Assembly (NCBI RefSeq): GCF_000142905.1
Contig: NW_013657637.1
Location: 10,073-74,072 of the forward strand
Source of the DNA: Thecamonas trahens ATCC 50062
Taxonomy: Eukaryota; Apusozoa; Apusomonadida; Apusomonadidae
DNA length: 64,000 nt
Direction of reading: 5' to 3'
Within the stretch, counting starts at the first letter, position 1. Every line of letters starts with the position of its first letter. The translations under genes and the position numbers were made by a program. A model generated the notes under the pieces. That model made no database searches. It saw nothing but the letters and a program-made list of their open reading frames with translations, and was not told the DNA's origin. Positions 55,495-64,000 of this stretch are shown in pieces.

Positions 55495-56613
55495 TTAATC
55501 AAACTTCTTCTCCAGCACAACCATCCCGCCAGTGTTGTCAAACTTGCTGTCGACGTAGTAGACCTTCCGCGCCTTGGCGCCCGGCCCGCGCCCGATCGTC
55601 AGCGCCGGCGTGAACGCCTCCTTGACGCTCGCCCGGTGCGCGTCGGGGTAGAACGACGAGATGTAGCTAAACTCGGTCTCGCTTCGCTCAAAGGCAGTGA
55701 TGTAGACCGTCCGGAGTAGTGCAGTTGTCACCTCGGCGCTCGTCGCATACACTGCCGCGTACAGTTCGAGCCCGTTGTGGCGCGGCGAGTCAGCAATGTG
55801 CACAAAGCCGCGAAGCGCTCCAGTCGCCCGATCGCGCGCAGCCGCAAAGACGTGCGGCTCCATCGCCGATGCCACTCCGTTCGGCATCGCAAGCGCCTCC
55901 AGCGTCGCCGTGCACCCGGTCAGTGGCACCCAGTCCGAGACAAGGATCGATGCGTCGCTGCGGATGGCTGCTAGCTCCGAGCTCTCGGCCGCAGCGCCGT
56001 CGTACAGCTCAGCGCCGAGCGCCGGAGCCTCGATCCACTCCACCTCAAACTCAGAACTTGCTTCTGGCAGCGCGTCTGCTACCCACGCATCACTGCCGCC
56101 AGGAAGGACCAAAAACGCACGTTGGCGAACAATGGCGTAGCCGCGGCGCTCATGCATGGCCACCGACTTTGATCGTGGCAGCGTGGTGATCCGCAGCAAC
56201 TGCGGCGAAGCGTCCAGACCAAAGCACGCCGGATCAGTACGCACGGCATCCACATGCGCCAGACATGCAGCCGTCAGTGCCGACGCAATGCCCTTGCCCT
56301 GCTGATCAGGCCTCGTCCGGAGAGCCTGAAACAAGAGAGACGGCGCCGTAGCCGGAAACGGAAGAACGACGACCGAGTCGAGGCCAACCACCTCCTCATC
56401 CTCGCCCTTCTTGATGACCGCCACAAACACCTTTCGTAGCCCATCCGCCAAGTACCGATCCAGGGTCAGCGGCAAATAATCATGTCCACCGTAGATGAGT
56501 TCGCCTGAGATGGCCAAAATGCCGTCGCGGTCGGCCTCATTGGCCTCGCGAATAGCAAACTCCCCGCCGCACCCGCCCTTGCTCTCGCCAGCTCCCACAC
56601 CAGCATCCGTCAT
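55495..56613 (-). CDS. NAT16/histidine N-acetyltransferase-like GNAT
   Basis: 372 residues from ATG 56611-56613 (MTDAGVG). Residues ~18-170 are a GNAT domain with IYGGHDYLPLTLDRYL, the conserved (I/Y)YGG-x-DYLP segment of NAT16/HisAT proteins, VVGLDSVVVLP, and acetyl-CoA loop RTRPDQQGKGIASAL, then RITTLPRSKSVAMHERRGY. The ~190-residue C-terminal part (WVPLTGCTATLEALAMPNG, FSYISSFYP) corresponds to the second half of that family. The animal members make N-alpha-acetylhistidine in eye and brain; the substrate here is unknown. Convergent with the HEAT gene (10 bases between stops). Confidence 0.75.
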   Translation of the reverse strand: MTDAGVGAGESKGGCGGEFAIREANEADRDGILAISGELIYGGHDYLPLTLDRYLADGLRKVFVAVIKKGEDEEVVGLDSVVVLPFPATAPSLLFQALRTRPDQQGKGIASALTAACLAHVDAVRTDPACFGLDASPQLLRITTLPRSKSVAMHERRGYAIVRQRAFLVLPGGSDAWVADALPEASSEFEVEWIEAPALGAELYDGAAAESSELAAIRSDASILVSDWVPLTGCTATLEALAMPNGVASAMEPHVFAAARDRATGALRGFVHIADSPRHNGLELYAAVYATSAEVTTALLRTVYITAFERSETEFSYISSFYPDAHRASVKEAFTPALTIGRGPGAKARKVYYVDSKFDNTGGMVVLEKKFD

Positions 56614-57499
56614 CGTCCGTCCGTCACAAGCTCCACGAAGCCCCCACAACCACCGCTTTGTCCACTTCGAGACAGCTGTTGACCGCCAGCCACCACCGCC
56701 AGCCCAGCACCAATCGGGAGCAGCTACACGACTCCGTGTCCGCCAATGACATCACGCGCGCGTTTGCCACAGCGATGCGCCCGCCTGCACGACGCTCAAG
56801 CGATACCAGCCAAGCCAAGCGATGAGCACATGCACATGGATGTGATCTGATCGGCCTGCACAACGGATGTCTCGAACTGTCGTGCCTCCTTATCTCCCGC
56901 TGAGCGTGGGGTTTGGAGCCGCTCGGCGCTGAGACTGGGCCTCTCCCTGCGGAGGTCAGACAAACTGACCGGATCAAAGCTAGCAAGTACGATCATGACG
57001 TTTCCAGGCTGAGAGCAGGCGATGGTAGTGGTGGCCGATCGGTGGTTGACGCCTTGCCGTCGTCGCGGCTCAGCCCGCCGTGGCTCTCAGCCCGCCGAGG
57101 CTGACGATGCTTTGTGAATTGAGTTCCCAAGTCTCACACACGACAGATCTCCTTGTTCTCAGATACAACAATTGTGTGTGGCACGCACAGTACATTGGCG
57201 CCCACCGGTCGGCCATCGCCAATTGCTGTCATGCGCCACAGCTCCCGCATCCGCGCCAGCTGGTGCCATCTCTGGTAAACTCATGCGCCCGAGTCGGCAA
57301 ATGACGCGACAAACGAGCGCAGGCTGAGGTGCTGTTGAACACGCCACCGAGGCAGCTGCAGCCAGTCCGAGTCCGAGTCTGAGTCCAAGCCACCTCTCCC
57401 GTAAGCCACCACTTCCAGGCTACTCGCACCCAAAGCGCTTTCTCCAAGCCCTCTACTACTCCTCCTCCCGCCAGTGCTTCTTCCCACATTCCCTACATC
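56614..57499. other. divergent promoter region, no gene seen
   Basis: About 890 bases between the NAT16-like and CMC1 genes. It contains imperfect CAGCCCGCCG repeats at ~57071-57100 and otherwise nothing recognisable. No tRNA-like T-arm sequence found by eye. Confidence 0.5.
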
Positions 57500-58305
57500 A
57501 TGCCGCGCGAAGGACCGCCCGACGCCGCCGCCAAGCCGTCGCCGTTCACCACCACCTCGCTGGAGCATGTGCTCGAGGTTGACCCGTCGACCATTGAGGT
57601 CACCCGCAAGGCAGAAGAGGGCATTGTATACAAGATGGTATGTGTCTGCATGCCCACGCCCTCCCCCCTTCCACCCACTCTATGTACCCCCACGCCACCC
57701 CGCTTGATCGCCGCTTGATCGCCGCTTGATCGCCGCTTGGTCGATCATGCACCGGATCCAGCTAAAGGGCGTGAAGCAGCCGCGCCGTCGTTCCATCCCT
57801 GCATAACGCAAGGCGCAACGAGGGGGATGGATACAGCGGTTGTGACGATACTCACCATGTGTATGATGATGTGCCCCTCTTCCTCCTCTGCTTGTATGAC
57901 GGCTTTCGCTCTCTTAGCGTCAGGATGCCCGTTCCGAGTGCCATGAGCTCATTGGCGCCTTTGCCGAGTGTGCCAAGGGTCGCATGGTCTCCTTCCTCTG
58001 GGCTTGCCAGACACAGAAGAAGGCCATGAATCGGTGTCTCAAGGAGTTGTACGCTACGTCACATCCCTCTCTCCCCCTCTCCGCCCCCCCCCCCCCCTCC
58101 GCTCTCCCCTCCGTCCATGCTCAGACATCCCCACTCATCACATCGATCATTCCCCTCTCTCCTTCCTCTCATCAGTATCAACGAGGCTGAGCTTGCCAAG
58201 CGCAAGCAAGCCTTTGTCGAGGATCAGCTCGACAAGTACCGCGCCGTCCTCGCACAGCGTCAGTCGGACGGTCAGAGCGCTGGGGAGGCTGGTCCGAGTA
58301 GCTGA
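57500..58305 (+). CDS. CMC1: CMC1-type twin CX9C mitochondrial protein, three exons
   Basis: Exons 57500-57637, 57924-58048 and 58176-58305 give 130 residues. Exon 1 ends EEGIVYKM in phase 0; exon 2 carries SECHELIGAFAECAKGRM and WACQTQKKAMNRCLKEF; exon 3 gives INEAELAKRKQAF and a charged tail. Both cysteine pairs are exact C-x9-C, the CHCH fold imported and oxidised by Mia40 in the mitochondrial intermembrane space. The pattern C-x9-C then ...WACQ...M..CL matches CMC1 (COX assembly mitochondrial protein 1), a chaperone in copper delivery to cytochrome c oxidase. Donors are GTATGT and GTACGC, acceptors GTCAG and ATCAG. The middle exon holds the whole metal/disulphide core, so splicing is required. 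Confidence 0.88.
57638..57923 (+). other. CMC1 intron 1 (286 bases)
   Basis: Starts GTATGTG, ends CGTCAG. It contains three to four tandem copies of a 12-base unit (GATCGCCGCTT plus one base) at ~57705-57740 and a C/T-rich stretch near the 5' end. Splicing restores the twin CX9C protein. Confidence 0.8.
58049..58175 (+). other. CMC1 intron 2 (127 bases)
   Basis: Starts GTACGCT, ends CTCATCAG, interrupting a Phe codon after its second base. It carries a C14 run at 58084-58097 and a CT-rich tract before the acceptor, resembling the intron end at 1-45. Confidence 0.8.
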
Positions 58306-59117
58306 TGGCGCATCCGTCGCGATCTCCTGACTCGCTGTACATGGTCTGCCAGGTATTGGCGCAGCGGGAGATCAGTCTGATCGGCATGCCCCCCTCTCCC
58401 CCCCCCCCCCCCCCCCCCTCCCCTCTCCCTCCCTCTTTCCTCCTCGTCCGCACCTCGCCTGAATACGCCACGCTCGCTCGCCGCGCCCGTTCGCCGCGCC
58501 CTGGCTACTGCAGACAGGGTGCGGGTAGGTGTACGGGTAGATGGTGAGGCAAAGAGCGGAGATGGCGAGGGAGAGAGAGCCATCCTGCCATTCCGCCATC
58601 CGCCACCCGCCATCCATCGCTTGGCGGGTTCGGCACGTCTCGGGTCACGGTCGAAGCAGCCGAGCACAATGGTATGAACTCTACCCACGGTAAAGTAGGC
58701 GATTGCTACACCCAGAGAGCTTTTAGATGGCTCAACGCTTTGTTGCAAGGCGAGCGCGGGGCGCTGCAGCTGTAGGCGGGTGCTATCTCCTTGTTATCGT
58801 ACGGACAGCGTACTCGGCCGTGAAACCTGCGCGCCGCCACTCGATGATGGCGTGCGCGACGGTCATGGTGCAATCGCTGATATATAGCCACTTGCTATGG
58901 CCGGCCGGGAAGTGTGATGGGCTGAACCTCGATTAGCACCATGTCCTGTATGCGACGACGTGCAGCCACCTGATCGCCTGCCTGATCGCGCGCCTTCTGC
59001 ACAGCGCTTGTCGCCTCGTCTCCATTGCCAGCCTTTCTTACTCAAAGCCCAGATCCAGACTGAGGACACTGCACTTCTGTAAGGCGGAAGGAGGTAGAGA
59101 GCCGGCTGGGCATAGGC
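58306..59117. other. intergenic region with a C21 tract
   Basis: About 800 bases downstream of CMC1 with a near-pure C run at 58398-58418 flanked by CT-rich sequence. A TATATAG box lies at ~58880 upstream of the cupin gene. Short frames here show no domain. Confidence 0.5.
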
Positions 59118-59630
59118 ATGCGTGGGTGGCAGGTCCACGTGGCATACATGCTTGTTCTCCTGGCGGCCAACTGCGTGTGGTACTTTGCGGGCTATGCCTC
59201 ACTCACAGAGTGTCGGCCATCAACCGGTAGTGATGGAGGGCTGATGATGCGGGCACTGGTGGGCAATGGAGGAAAAAATGCGAGGAATTTTCAGCCCGGG
59301 CCATGGATGGTCCCGCCGTCACATGCAGAAGCGAATGGTGTGCTGAAAAGGGTTCTCGTCCCGGCTGATGCCCTGCCCAAGACCACGGGCGTGTCGATGG
59401 CGGTCATTGCCAGCGGCGGCTTGGTGCCGGATCACGTCCACGAGTCCAAGATGGAGGTCTTTGTTGTTGTCGCTGCCGACGAGGCCAGCTTACTGAGCGT
59501 CCGTGGCAGCGATGGCGGAGAGGTACAACTGGATGTCGGCGATGCGGTCGTCTTCTATCCTGGCGTCCAGCACGGCCTGCGCAACATCGGGCCCGGCGAT
59601 GTAACGGTCATGTACTTTGGGCTGGTGTAG
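59118..59630 (+). CDS. membrane-anchored cupin-fold protein
   Basis: 170 residues from ATG 59118. The N-terminus (VAYMLVLLAANCVWYFAGYA) is a signal peptide or anchor. Residues ~90-168 form a cupin barrel: GGLVPDHVHESKMEVFVVVA is motif 1 (H-x-H...E), and GDAVVFYPGVQHGLRNIG is motif 2 (P-G-x-x-H). The two His of HVHE plus the motif 2 His can bind a metal, so it may be an enzyme such as an isomerase or dioxygenase, or a small-ligand binder. Specificity is unknown. Its stop is seven bases from the stop of the convergent acidic-protein gene. Confidence 0.75.
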   Translation: MRGWQVHVAYMLVLLAANCVWYFAGYASLTECRPSTGSDGGLMMRALVGNGGKNARNFQPGPWMVPPSHAEANGVLKRVLVPADALPKTTGVSMAVIASGGLVPDHVHESKMEVFVVVAADEASLLSVRGSDGGEVQLDVGDAVVFYPGVQHGLRNIGPGDVTVMYFGLV

Positions 59631-59637
59631 GCTGTGG

Positions 59638-62600
59638 TCAGAATGACGACGCCGGCAAGATCCCGATGGGGATGCGGATGGGCGGGCACTCAAGAAAGAC
59701 ATCATCGCCATCGTCACCTTCGTCGCAGTCGTCGTCGCTGGCTGGTGCGTCGCCGGCTGACGCAGGGAGAAGCATGCCAGAGTCGTCGGCGCTGATTGCA
59801 CCCAGCGGGCCAAGCTCGATGTCGTCAAAGAGACCAGCCGACGCTGCACGCGGGATGCGCGAGGCTGACCGCTCAAACACGTCTCGAGCGTGTGGCGGCG
59901 ATGCCGAGGACGCCAGTGCCAGCCGCTCCAGCCGGGAAGCAAGGTCGTCCAGCCGCTTCGGATCGCGGGTCCGGCGCATTTCGTCGAGCAGCTGCGTACG
60001 GACACGCTGTGCCTCAGGCGATGGGGTGCGGTGTAGGATCGAACCGGAAGACGGAAGCGGATTTGGACGCAGGGGCAGCGAGTCGAGGATGGAGTGGCGC
60101 GGCGGAAAGATCGAGTTGCTGCGGTGTGCCGCCAGAGGCGGCGATGACGGCGACAAGGAGGCGGCAAGGGCGATCGGCGGACCGACCGACGAGAACCGCA
60201 TGTCTGGCGTCAGCGAGAGGTCGAGGCTCAACGCGAGTGACGACGGCGCTGAACCTGGGGTCAGCGGCTGGCGAGGCGGGAACGCCGACGGTGTGGCCGA
60301 GAGCGCAGCAGCCGCTGGCTTGGTAAACACCCGGGCCCGGCTTGGCTTCCCGGCGATCTCAGTGGTCGGTCGGGGAGACTGTGCGGACGGCAGCAGTGGT
60401 GGCGGGGAAGGCGTGGTAGTCAATGGTGTGGATGGTGAGGGTGTGGGTGAGGGCGAGGGCGGGGAGTCAATCTCAATCGCGACCTCGGGTTCAGAATGGG
60501 CTGAGGACGAGGCCGAGGCTTCAAACTCGGTTTCGGTCCCGGTCTTAGGCTCGGACTTGAGCTCAGTCTCGGCCTCGGTCTCGGCCTCGGCCTCGGTCTC
60601 AGGCTTGGTCTCGGGCTCGGGCTCAGACTCGGGCTCGATCTCGGTCTCGGTCTCAGACTCGGTCTCGGTCTCGGTCTCAGTCTCGGGCTCGGGCTCAGAC
60701 TCGGGCTCGATCTCGGTCTCAGTCTCGGTGTCAGGCTCAGTCTCGGGCTCAGGCTCGGTCTCAGGCTCGATCTCAGTCTCGGGCTCGGGCTCAGACTCGG
60801 GCTCGATCTCGGTCTCGGTCTCAGTCTCGGTCTCGGTTTCGGTCTTGGGCTCAGACTCCGGATCATGTTCAGACTCGGGCTCGGGCTCGGTCTCGGTCTC
60901 GGTCTCGGGCTCAGACTCCAGATCAGGTTCAGACTCGGACTCAGGCTTGATATCAGGCTCGATATCAGGCTTGACTTCAACCTTGGACCCCCGCTCCGTC
61001 TCGGGCTCGGGCTCGTCCTCGAGCTGCGGGGCGGGCGCAGGCTCGACTTCAAGCTCGGACGCCAGCTCGAGTGTAGGCTCATCTTCAGGCTCATCCTCGG
61101 GCTCATCCTTGACCTCGGACTCGGCATACGCGTACTCGTACGCGGATTCATCAGAACGATACTCCAACTGTACGACCTGGCCCGAGATAACTCGTCCGCC
61201 GCCCCAAAACGCACTCGTTGCCTCGGTCTGATACGCCAGCGTTGCTGCGGCGCCTTGCGAGGCGCTCATTGTAATATCCTCGTTGTGAGCAGGACTTGCG
61301 GCAACTGCTCCAAAACCGTCGTCAGTCTCTCGTCCCACACTGCACGCGCTGTCGGTTGAGACGCAACTTGTCGGTGACGCAGGAACGTCGGCGTCCTCAC
61401 CAGACACTTCAAGCACGGTCGAGAGGTGCATAAACTGCAGCACCGGCTCCGGCTCCAGCTCCGCCGGTGGCGCTGGCACATCAGTGTCTGATCCCGAGCC
61501 GCCCGAGTCGGAGCGGAGTGTGTCCGGCGGTGAGTCGGGCAGGTATTCGGGCTTGGGCTCCACCACACGCGGTGACTCATGCAGGACGGCCGTCACTGCC
61601 GTGACCGAACCTTCGTCGGTCTCGCTTCCAATAGTTCGCGGCGAGTCGTGCAAGACAGCAGTGACTACAGTCTCGGAGCCATCATCTGCGTCGCCCAGCA
61701 CTCGCGGCGTCTCGCCGTCAGCCCACTCGGCTCTGACGTCGTCGCAGCTGGGCTCCGGCGATGCCGACATGCTCTCTGTCGACGCTGCTGGCACCACATT
61801 AATGATGATGCCCGAGTCGACCTTCACGGTCAGTCGACAGCTGTCGTCGCTGTTGTCGTATTCGCCGTAATCGTCGCCGTCCGACTCACCCGACTCGGCC
61901 ACCGACATGGACTCGGACGCGTAGCCGCCGACTCTTGCCGCAAACTGCTCGAGTACGGCCTGATTTGAGCGAGGATCAACGCCACCGCTGTCATCATGCT
62001 CGTATCCATCCTCGGAATCGCTGCGGCTGCTCCACAACATCGCAGGCTCTCCGCCTTGGCCGTCGTCATCGTTGTAGTTGACATCCTCGTCATCCAGCGA
62101 GTGCATAACCGACGACGAGAGCTCTGAGTGATAGCCGTCAACTCGACCAGCAGCAATCAGAGCCACAGATCGACGCGAGTCGAGATGCATGGGCAGCGGT
62201 GAGGCACACTCGTCGCCATCACCACCCCGACGTTGTAGAACCTTGCCTACACCATGATTAGGGTCACAACCAGGATCATCCATATGACGACCATGGTGAC
62301 GGCCGCTGGCGACTGCGTCATCACTCTCTACATCGTTGTCGTCATCATTGCTGTCGTCGCTATCGTTGCCATCGCGATGGCGGCGATTGCAGCGGACGTG
62401 ATCGCGATCATCGTGATCATCGTGATCATCATCATCTTTGCTGGAATTGGGCTTGTGGCTGAGGCTCGAAGCAACCTCGGCACCAGCAGGGTCAGAATAC
62501 GGCATCTGATTGTTGCGAAGGAAGCGGAGTGGAGCAGAGGCGTGGGCAGGCGGTGAGACGCTCAGCTCTTCCTCGCCGCCTGTGTCGTAATCGTAGGCAT

Positions 62601-62664
62601 ACTCGGCAAGCGAGCCAGAGCCTACACCATTGCTGAGCGAGTACGAAGACAGCTCAGACTCCAT
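59638..62664 (-). CDS. 1008-residue acidic repeat protein, unknown function
   Basis: From ATG 62662-62664 ([13 protein letters not shown]). Almost entirely low complexity: Asp/Ser-rich to ~380, including paired repeats ([20 protein letters not shown] and its copy [19 protein letters not shown]), then a ~170-residue run of alternating Glu with Thr, Pro and Ser ([19 protein letters not shown] type) at ~60.56-61.06 kb, then a Ser/Pro part. The only ordered-looking piece is near the C-terminus ([20 protein letters not shown], then [14 protein letters not shown]), a likely helix pair, followed by [20 protein letters not shown]. It behaves like a disordered scaffold. The Glu repeat is encoded by GAG/GAA-rich hexamers prone to slippage. 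Confidence 0.6.
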   Translation of the reverse strand: MESELSSYSLSNGVGSGSLAEYAYDYDTGGEEELSVSPPAHASAPLRFLRNNQMPYSDPAGAEVASSLSHKPNSSKDDDDHDDHDDRDHVRCNRRHRDGNDSDDSNDDDNDVESDDAVASGRHHGRHMDDPGCDPNHGVGKVLQRRGGDGDECASPLPMHLDSRRSVALIAAGRVDGYHSELSSSVMHSLDDEDVNYNDDDGQGGEPAMLWSSRSDSEDGYEHDDSGGVDPRSNQAVLEQFAARVGGYASESMSVAESGESDGDDYGEYDNSDDSCRLTVKVDSGIIINVVPAASTESMSASPEPSCDDVRAEWADGETPRVLGDADDGSETVVTAVLHDSPRTIGSETDEGSVTAVTAVLHESPRVVEPKPEYLPDSPPDTLRSDSGGSGSDTDVPAPPAELEPEPVLQFMHLSTVLEVSGEDADVPASPTSCVSTDSACSVGRETDDGFGAVAASPAHNEDITMSASQGAAATLAYQTEATSAFWGGGRVISGQVVQLEYRSDESAYEYAYAESEVKDEPEDEPEDEPTLELASELEVEPAPAPQLEDEPEPETERGSKVEVKPDIEPDIKPESESEPDLESEPETETETEPEPESEHDPESEPKTETETETETETEIEPESEPEPETEIEPETEPEPETEPDTETETEIEPESEPEPETETETETESETETEIEPESEPEPETKPETEAEAETEAETELKSEPKTGTETEFEASASSSAHSEPEVAIEIDSPPSPSPTPSPSTPLTTTPSPPPLLPSAQSPRPTTEIAGKPSRARVFTKPAAAALSATPSAFPPRQPLTPGSAPSSLALSLDLSLTPDMRFSSVGPPIALAASLSPSSPPLAAHRSNSIFPPRHSILDSLPLRPNPLPSSGSILHRTPSPEAQRVRTQLLDEMRRTRDPKRLDDLASRLERLALASSASPPHARDVFERSASRIPRAASAGLFDDIELGPLGAISADDSGMLLPASAGDAPASDDDCDEGDDGDDVFLECPPIRIPIGILPASSF
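60560..61010. repeat. degenerate hexamer-based coding repeat
   Basis: On plus the units are variants of TCGGTC, TCGGGC and TCAGAC, arranged in higher-order copies of about 48-78 bases. In the minus-strand frame they encode Glu-Thr and Glu-Pro/Glu-Ser pairs of the acidic protein. Confidence 0.8.
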
Positions 62665-62962
62665 ATCCTCCACTTCTCGCGCGTGTCAGTCGTCGCTCTC
62701 TCCCTCTGTCCCTCTCTCCTCCTCTCGCTCTGTCGCTCTCCCGCCGAGTTGCGTGTCGCTCTCTCCGCAAACTCGCCCGCCAAGCCAGCCCGCCCGCCGG
62801 CCCCTGCCCGCCGGCCACTCCGCCCGCGCGACCGCTCTCACTCGCCCGATCACCGCATATTCGCGACTGCAAGGCCACCAGCAGTCATCGATCGCAATTA
62901 TGAGTCTTATTGCTGTCGGGTTTCGATGGGGGGGGAGGGAGGGAGGGGGGAGGGGGCCGACT
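62665..62962. other. intergenic, C/T- and G-rich tracts
   Basis: Spacer between two minus-strand genes. It has a CT-rich stretch (62680-62760) and a G-rich tract at 62926-62955 (C-rich on the sense strand of the acidic-protein gene). No gene seen. Confidence 0.5.
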
Positions 62963-64000
62963 CTAAACAGATCGGCTCGCCAGCTTTGAGAGCTCCAACA
63001 GGTGGATGCTGCAGTCGGCAGATATGGTGGCGATGACGCAATGGTCTTCGTCCAAGTTATCGGAGCGATAGATGGCAAGCCCTTCGACAGAGCCAGCGTG
63101 GATGCGGGCAGTCCACGATGGGTTTCCGATGTCGCCGTCCCAGGGAGTGGAGAAGCAGCCGATATCGGCGGTGAGAACGTAGCCGTTCTGGCTGACGGCG
63201 ACAACAGTGCGATCGCCGACAAGCGCGGCGTATGTGAGAGTATGCCACTGCGGAATGGCAATGCTCGAAGTGATCCGCGCCGTGTTGACCACTGACACCT
63301 GCTCGCTGGTCTCGGACAAGGCAATGCTGAATGCGTTGATGACGCAGTCGTCGCTGACCGAGATGAGCGTCGAGGCCTGAGGCGAGCCGCGCCAATCAAT
63401 GGCCGTTACCGCCCTTGTGTGCGCCCGAACAATGGCGTGGTCGCAGGTTATGCCCTTGCCATCGCGCGCCACCGAATGAATGCGGATGGTCTGATCCTCG
63501 GATCCAGTCGCCAGCCAGCGGATCTCGCCGGTCGCTGGCCCGATCGCCACCGTCCACACCTCGCAGAAGAGCTCAATAGAGCCAAACAGCGGAGTGGCCT
63601 TGCCAGTAGGATGAGCAATGGTTTGCGAAATCACAAGCTCGCTCTCCATGTCCAAGATCGCCAGCTCTCCGCTAGTCGTGCCTGCTGCGAGCAGCGACGG
63701 TGCGAGCCAACCAAAGCACGTCACGCCGCCGGCAGCCTTGGCCACCACCCGCGGTTTGCCTACATCAGCAACATCCCAGCGCAAGATAGCTCCCTCCAGA
63801 GTGCCAACTACCAGTGCGCAGCTGTCTGGCGTCCAGATCAGAGCGCGGACAGGCGCTTCGATGCTGGACACGGTCAAGCTAGAAAGAGCCGCCTCGTCGC
63901 AATCAAAGACGTGAACGCCGCCAACCAGATCACCGCCGGCAACACATGATCCATCAGGGGCAATTGCCACGCCGCAGCCAACCATGCAGAGGCCAGCTGC
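62963..64000 (-). CDS. WD40-repeat protein, 5'-partial at the window edge
   Basis: At least 345 residues. Six to seven WD40-type blades can be made out: VAIAPDGSCVAGGDLVGGVHVFD, VRALIWTPDSCALVVGTLEGAILRWD, VTCFGWLAPSLLAAGTTSGELAILD, GEIRWLATGSEDQTIRIHS, VTAIDWRGSPQASTLISVSDDCVINAFS, and a last blade CVIATISADCSIHLLEL. An ATG sits at 63983-63985 (MVGCGVAIAPDG), but the frame stays open to the window edge, so more blades may lie outside. A beta-propeller scaffold; partner unknown. The terminal blade ends cleanly at the stop 62963-62965. Confidence 0.75.
   Translation of the reverse strand, partial: AAGLCMVGCGVAIAPDGSCVAGGDLVGGVHVFDCDEAALSSLTVSSIEAPVRALIWTPDSCALVVGTLEGAILRWDVADVGKPRVVAKAAGGVTCFGWLAPSLLAAGTTSGELAILDMESELVISQTIAHPTGKATPLFGSIELFCEVWTVAIGPATGEIRWLATGSEDQTIRIHSVARDGKGITCDHAIVRAHTRAVTAIDWRGSPQASTLISVSDDCVINAFSIALSETSEQVSVVNTARITSSIAIPQWHTLTYAALVGDRTVVAVSQNGYVLTADIGCFSTPWDGDIGNPSWTARIHAGSVEGLAIYRSDNLDEDHCVIATISADCSIHLLELSKLASRSV

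Overview
The window is a GC-rich, gene-dense nuclear segment of a eukaryotic protist. The evidence for a eukaryote is a three-exon gene with GT-AG introns, the tail of another intron at the left edge, long single-exon genes on both strands with short spacers, and classic eukaryotic families: CDC14, Ras, TBC, RhoGAP, EME1, CMC1 and CRAL-TRIO. A BBS8/TTC8 gene argues for a ciliated or flagellated cell. An AIR9-type gene (LRR plus A9 repeats), which I know from plants and some flagellates, and a plant-like ACBP-ankyrin gene argue against an animal or fungus. A small free-living flagellate such as an apusomonad (Thecamonas-like) would fit; this placement is inference. Many starts were moved to the first plausible ATG, because TTG/GTG/CTG starts are not expected here.

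Left part (1-33.5 kb): CDC14 phosphatase (5' end outside the window), membrane-anchored ACBP-ankyrin protein, a GNAT-GNAT-NTF2-like fusion, TBC Rab-GAP, MDR oxidoreductase, His-rich membrane protein, receptor-like three-TM protein, Ras-like GTPase with a changed switch II, small two-TM protein, ABHD18-like hydrolase, alanine aminotransferase, a 1046-residue multi-TM protein, CRAL-TRIO protein, BBS8, a GNAT, EME1, a BCH/Sec14-RhoGAP gene broken by one base, and an F-box/ankyrin-like protein. Most are ordinary housekeeping, signalling, lipid-handling or ciliary genes; neighbours show no functional linkage, as expected for a eukaryote.

Middle part (33.8-46 kb) is the accessory region. An FG-GAP/VCBS-type extracellular protein stops abruptly at about 36.48 kb. 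About 7 kb later a beta-helix plus Cys-rich plus multi-TM gene begins without a signal peptide. The two may be the N- and C-terminal halves of one surface-protein architecture. Between them lie degraded coding remnants, a gene with a frame break, a nuclear-type protein whose N-terminus looks like the DUF4297/Cap4-type PD-(D/E)xK nuclease family, a C2H2 protein sharing its divergent promoter, a GIY-YIG nuclease with five zinc knuckles, a multi-TM pseudogene with a stop codon and a frameshift, and an orphan TPR fragment.

Right part (46-64 kb): AIR9-like protein, minisatellite plus a 100-N assembly gap, HEAT-repeat protein, NAT16-like acetyltransferase, CMC1 with two introns, a membrane-anchored cupin, a 1008-residue acidic repeat protein and a WD40 protein that runs off the right edge. 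Poly-C tracts on the sense strand (in introns and just upstream of starts) and 3n-period minisatellites recur through the window.
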